A stretch of DNA of 64,000 nucleotides, taken from assembly GCF_003206495.1 (NCBI RefSeq), contig NZ_NKUF01000018.1, positions 1-64,000 of the forward strand, given 5' to 3'. This document shows positions 61,692 to 64,000 of this stretch, piece after piece; within the stretch, counting starts at the first letter, position 1, and every line of letters starts with the position of its first letter. Below the pieces are notes generated by a model. That model had not been told where the DNA came from and ran no database searches. It saw only the letters and a list, made by a program, of their open reading frames with translations. The stretch is from Gluconacetobacter entanii (GTDB lineage Bacteria; Pseudomonadota; Alphaproteobacteria; Acetobacterales; Acetobacteraceae). Both the position numbers and the translations under genes were made by a program.

Positions 61692-63128
61692 TCAGCGTCC
61701 CGGCTCCTTGAGGGCATAGTCGCTGATGCCCCACAGCCGGTCATGCACGGCCTTGTAATACGCCTTTTCATTATAGAGCGGCACATCAAGGTTCAGGTCA
61801 CGCGCCGTCAGCCGTCCGATTGCCGCGACCTCCTGATAGGACGCCTGCACGAGGCTGCCGAGGCTCATGACCAGGGCGACCTGTGCCTGCAGCAGGGTTT
61901 CCTGCTGCTGCAGGACGGCAAGGGTCGTGCCGGTGCCGACGATCGCCTGCCGTTCCACCCCGGCAAGGGCGGAGATGTTGGCCGAAATCGCCTCGCGGTT
62001 GCTGGTGATGGCCGCACGGTTCGCAAGGATGCGCTGCCAACTGGCCTGCGCAAGCTGTATGGCGCTGCGGCGCTGGGCCTCCACGGCGCGATGGGCCTGC
62101 GCGACCTGCTGCTTGGCGGCGCGCACGGCGGCGTATTCGCTGCCGCCCTGATAAATCGGGACCGAAGCGGAGACGAGCGCCATCTTGTTGTCGTAGTTGG
62201 AACGTCCTTCCTCCTGGTTGATGTCATGGGCGTAGCTGGCCTGCGCGCTGATGGAGGGCAGCAGCGCCGCAAAGGCGACGCCCACCGCGTCCTTGCGCGC
62301 GGCCTCGTCAAACAGGGCGGCGATGACGCTGGGGTTGTTTTCCACCGCGCGCGCCGTGGCGTCCTGTTCCGACTGCACCGGCAGGACAAGTGGCTGTGGC
62401 GGTTGCAGGTTGTCCGGGGCTTCCGTGCCGACCACCTGCAGGTAGGTCGCGCGCGCCGCCTCCAGCGTGCCTTCGGCCTGCTGGCGCGTGGCGCGCGCGG
62501 CCGACAGCGCGGCCTGTGCCTGTGCCACGTCGGTATGCGTGATCTCGCCCCCGTGGGCACGCAGTTCCGTGGTGTGGAGCTGTTCTTGGTACAATTTCTC
62601 GTTATTGATATCGATCTGGAGGATCTGCTGGTCCTCGATCACGCCGACATAGGCGTTGACGACATCGGTGAAGACCTGCTGCTCGGTCAGGATCAGGCGC
62701 GCGCGTTCCGCCATCACGTCATGCACGGCACGGTGGGTAGAGGCCGTGGTGCGCCCGCCGGTATAGATCGGTTCGCTGATGTTCACGCCCGCGCCATAGC
62801 CGGGCAGGTCATAGCGTCGGGCATATCCGTTTCCGCCGCCTTCGGGGGCCATCAGCATGCTGCCGCTGTAATAGCTCATGTTGGCGGTGCCGGTGATGGT
62901 CGGCCGCCATCCGCCAAGGGCCGCGGGTACCTGTTCGTCGGTCGCGCGCAGGGTGGCGCGCTCCTTGCGCAGGACCGGATTGCTCAGATACGCGGCGGCC
63001 AGTGCCTCCTGCAGGGTATGGGGAACCGTGACGGGGGCTTCCGGCGCGGGCGGCGGCCTGCGTGCCAGTGCCGTACCCGCATGCAGGCTGGCGGCAAACC
63101 CGATTCCAGCGACCCAGTATCCCTTCAT
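61692..63128 (-). CDS. tolC: TolC-family outer membrane channel protein
   Basis: A 478-residue outer membrane efflux protein. The signal peptide MKGYWVAGIGFAASLHAGTA is followed by cleavage near ALARRPPP. Two OEP repeats of paired helices are visible: LQEALAAAYLSNPVLRKERA with GVNISEPIYTGGRT, and the second with LVSASVPIYQGGSEYAAVRA. Long heptad-rich segments between them form the periplasmic barrel. It serves type I secretion and RND efflux. It follows a Pcm-like gene, the order found in many alphaproteobacteria. GGGGAT lies before the ATG. Confidence 0.92.
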   Translation of the reverse strand: MKGYWVAGIGFAASLHAGTALARRPPPAPEAPVTVPHTLQEALAAAYLSNPVLRKERATLRATDEQVPAALGGWRPTITGTANMSYYSGSMLMAPEGGGNGYARRYDLPGYGAGVNISEPIYTGGRTTASTHRAVHDVMAERARLILTEQQVFTDVVNAYVGVIEDQQILQIDINNEKLYQEQLHTTELRAHGGEITHTDVAQAQAALSAARATRQQAEGTLEAARATYLQVVGTEAPDNLQPPQPLVLPVQSEQDATARAVENNPSVIAALFDEAARKDAVGVAFAALLPSISAQASYAHDINQEEGRSNYDNKMALVSASVPIYQGGSEYAAVRAAKQQVAQAHRAVEAQRRSAIQLAQASWQRILANRAAITSNREAISANISALAGVERQAIVGTGTTLAVLQQQETLLQAQVALVMSLGSLVQASYQEVAAIGRLTARDLNLDVPLYNEKAYYKAVHDRLWGISDYALKEPGR

Positions 63129-63253
63129 GTAATATCCCCAGCGTCCGGCCCATGGCGCAGGCGTAACTGCCTGCGGGGCTGACACTATCGCGGGGATATT
63201 GCGCTCAGGTTAACCGCCTCCGGCACGTGCGCGATGCGGGGCGTGCCGCCGTT

Positions 63254-63952
63254 TCAGGCATAGGCATCGAACGAGAAGGCCGGGGCAGGGGCGAGTTCCG
63301 GCAGCAGGGGCACATTTGCATCGAATATCGCGCGCGTGGCGGTGCCGTCCGCCGTGGGTTGGACGATGCAGACCGACGGCACGCCATCCACCGGCCAGAT
63401 CGGGGCGACGATGCGGCCGTCGGGCGCGCATTGCGCGACAAGGGCGGGCGGGATGGTGCGGACCGCCCCGTCGATCAGGATCAGGTCATAAGGCGCATTG
63501 CCCGGCACGCCCGCCGACAGGGGGCCTGCATGCCATGTGACCTCCGGCGCGAAGGTCTGGCACAGGGACCGCCCGATGGCCGCAAGGGCCGCGTCGGATT
63601 CCAGTGCGTCGATCCGCAGTCCTTCCTGCATCGCCGAGGCCAGCGTCACGAGGTAGCCCGTCCCGGCGGCCACCAGCAGCACGCGCTCGCCTTCCTGCGG
63701 GGCGGCGACCTGCAGCATGCGTGCAGCCACGCGCGGTTCCGTCAGTACCCGCCCGTCCGGCAGGGGCAGGGACTGGTCCGCATATGCGAATTCCCGCATG
63801 GATTCGGGAACGGCCAGTTCGCGCGGCACGCGGCGCATCGCGGCGATGATGCGCGGGTCGTTCACCTGTGCGTGGCGGATCTGCGCATCGACCATGCGCT
63901 GGCGCGCCGCCTCGTAATCAAGGGGGGGATATTCGATAACTGGCTGCTTCAT
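63254..63952 (-). CDS. Protein-L-isoaspartate O-methyltransferase-like protein
   Basis: A 232-residue SAM-binding protein of the PCMT fold. YEAARQRMVDAQIRHAQVND is the typical start of the alphaproteobacterial form encoded next to tolC. The SAM loop is VLLVAAGTGYLV. In true PCMT the loop after AYADQ reads GxTISxP; here it is DGRVLTEPRV, so the usual active-site residue is changed and repair activity is doubtful. The ATG giving MKQPVIEYPP follows GGAAGG; an in-frame start five codons upstream is possible. Confidence 0.83.
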   Translation of the reverse strand: MKQPVIEYPPLDYEAARQRMVDAQIRHAQVNDPRIIAAMRRVPRELAVPESMREFAYADQSLPLPDGRVLTEPRVAARMLQVAAPQEGERVLLVAAGTGYLVTLASAMQEGLRIDALESDAALAAIGRSLCQTFAPEVTWHAGPLSAGVPGNAPYDLILIDGAVRTIPPALVAQCAPDGRIVAPIWPVDGVPSVCIVQPTADGTATRAIFDANVPLLPELAPAPAFSFDAYA

Positions 63953-64000
63953 GACCTTCCCTTCCATCGGCTCCCGCCCGGGCGGGACGACGTTCCGTGC

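Overview
The window reads as chromosomal DNA of a high-GC alphaproteobacterium, most likely an acetic acid bacterium of the Acetobacteraceae (Komagataeibacter/Gluconacetobacter type). This rests on the IS1031/IS12528-like transposase start at the left edge, the purN-purM / hdaA-ppk-ppx arrangement, the PhyR-NepR-ECF sigma general stress locus and the overall protein character. The genus is an inference. No tRNA, rRNA, CRISPR array, plasmid function or prophage was seen, and most of the window is well-packed core genome.

Layout. 1-180: end of an IS5-family element. 257-2004: purN and purM (minus strand). 2178-6936: hdaA, ppk and ppx (plus). 7055-18749: the main accessory block, a purine-ureide degradation cluster: a dihydropyrimidinase-like pseudoenzyme, a LysR regulator, then nine closely packed genes (HpyO-like flavoprotein, hpxX, hpxY, hpxW, allantoate amidohydrolase, aminotransferase, puuE, uraD, uraH). 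Together they account for urate -> 5-hydroxyisourate -> OHCU -> allantoin -> allantoate -> ureidoglycine -> oxalurate -> oxamate -> oxalate. 18927-25620: NAD-type isocitrate dehydrogenase, Xaa-Pro aminopeptidase, GNAT, prmA and a UvrD/PcrA helicase (minus). 25711-27957: a catalytically degenerate RadC paralogue, a HAD phosphatase and a canonical RadC. 28074-30344: purK-purE and two small DUF465 proteins, one of only 56 residues.

30407-36287: trcR (DUF1013), an Hsp20 gene with a convincing ROSE-type RNA thermometer and RpoH-like promoter, rpmE, mscL, a lipoprotein, and secD-secF. 36582-40953: Gfo/Idh/MocA oxidoreductase, ABC-F protein Uup, trehalose-6-phosphate synthase. 41164-45396: the general stress response switch (phyR, two ECF sigma genes, nepR, PhyK-like kinase). 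45493-48914: cydDC. 49067-53651: OmpA-like lipoprotein, recQ, nrdR, nusB, thiL. 53817-57907: a double-GNAT-like protein, a membrane-associated SDR, glucokinase and a small orphan protein. 57962-63952: msrA, valS, a TolC-type outer membrane factor and a Pcm-like methyltransferase.

A family of about 83-bp dispersed palindromic repeats punctuates the window: nine full or partial copies, each next to the 3' end of at least one gene. A complete copy has an outer inverted repeat enclosing two separate hairpins. One copy has compensatory changes in the outer stem, which suggests selection on structure. This family, the degenerate ureide-cluster amidohydrolase, the degenerate RadC and the Hsp20 thermometer/promoter arrangement are the observations most worth following up.
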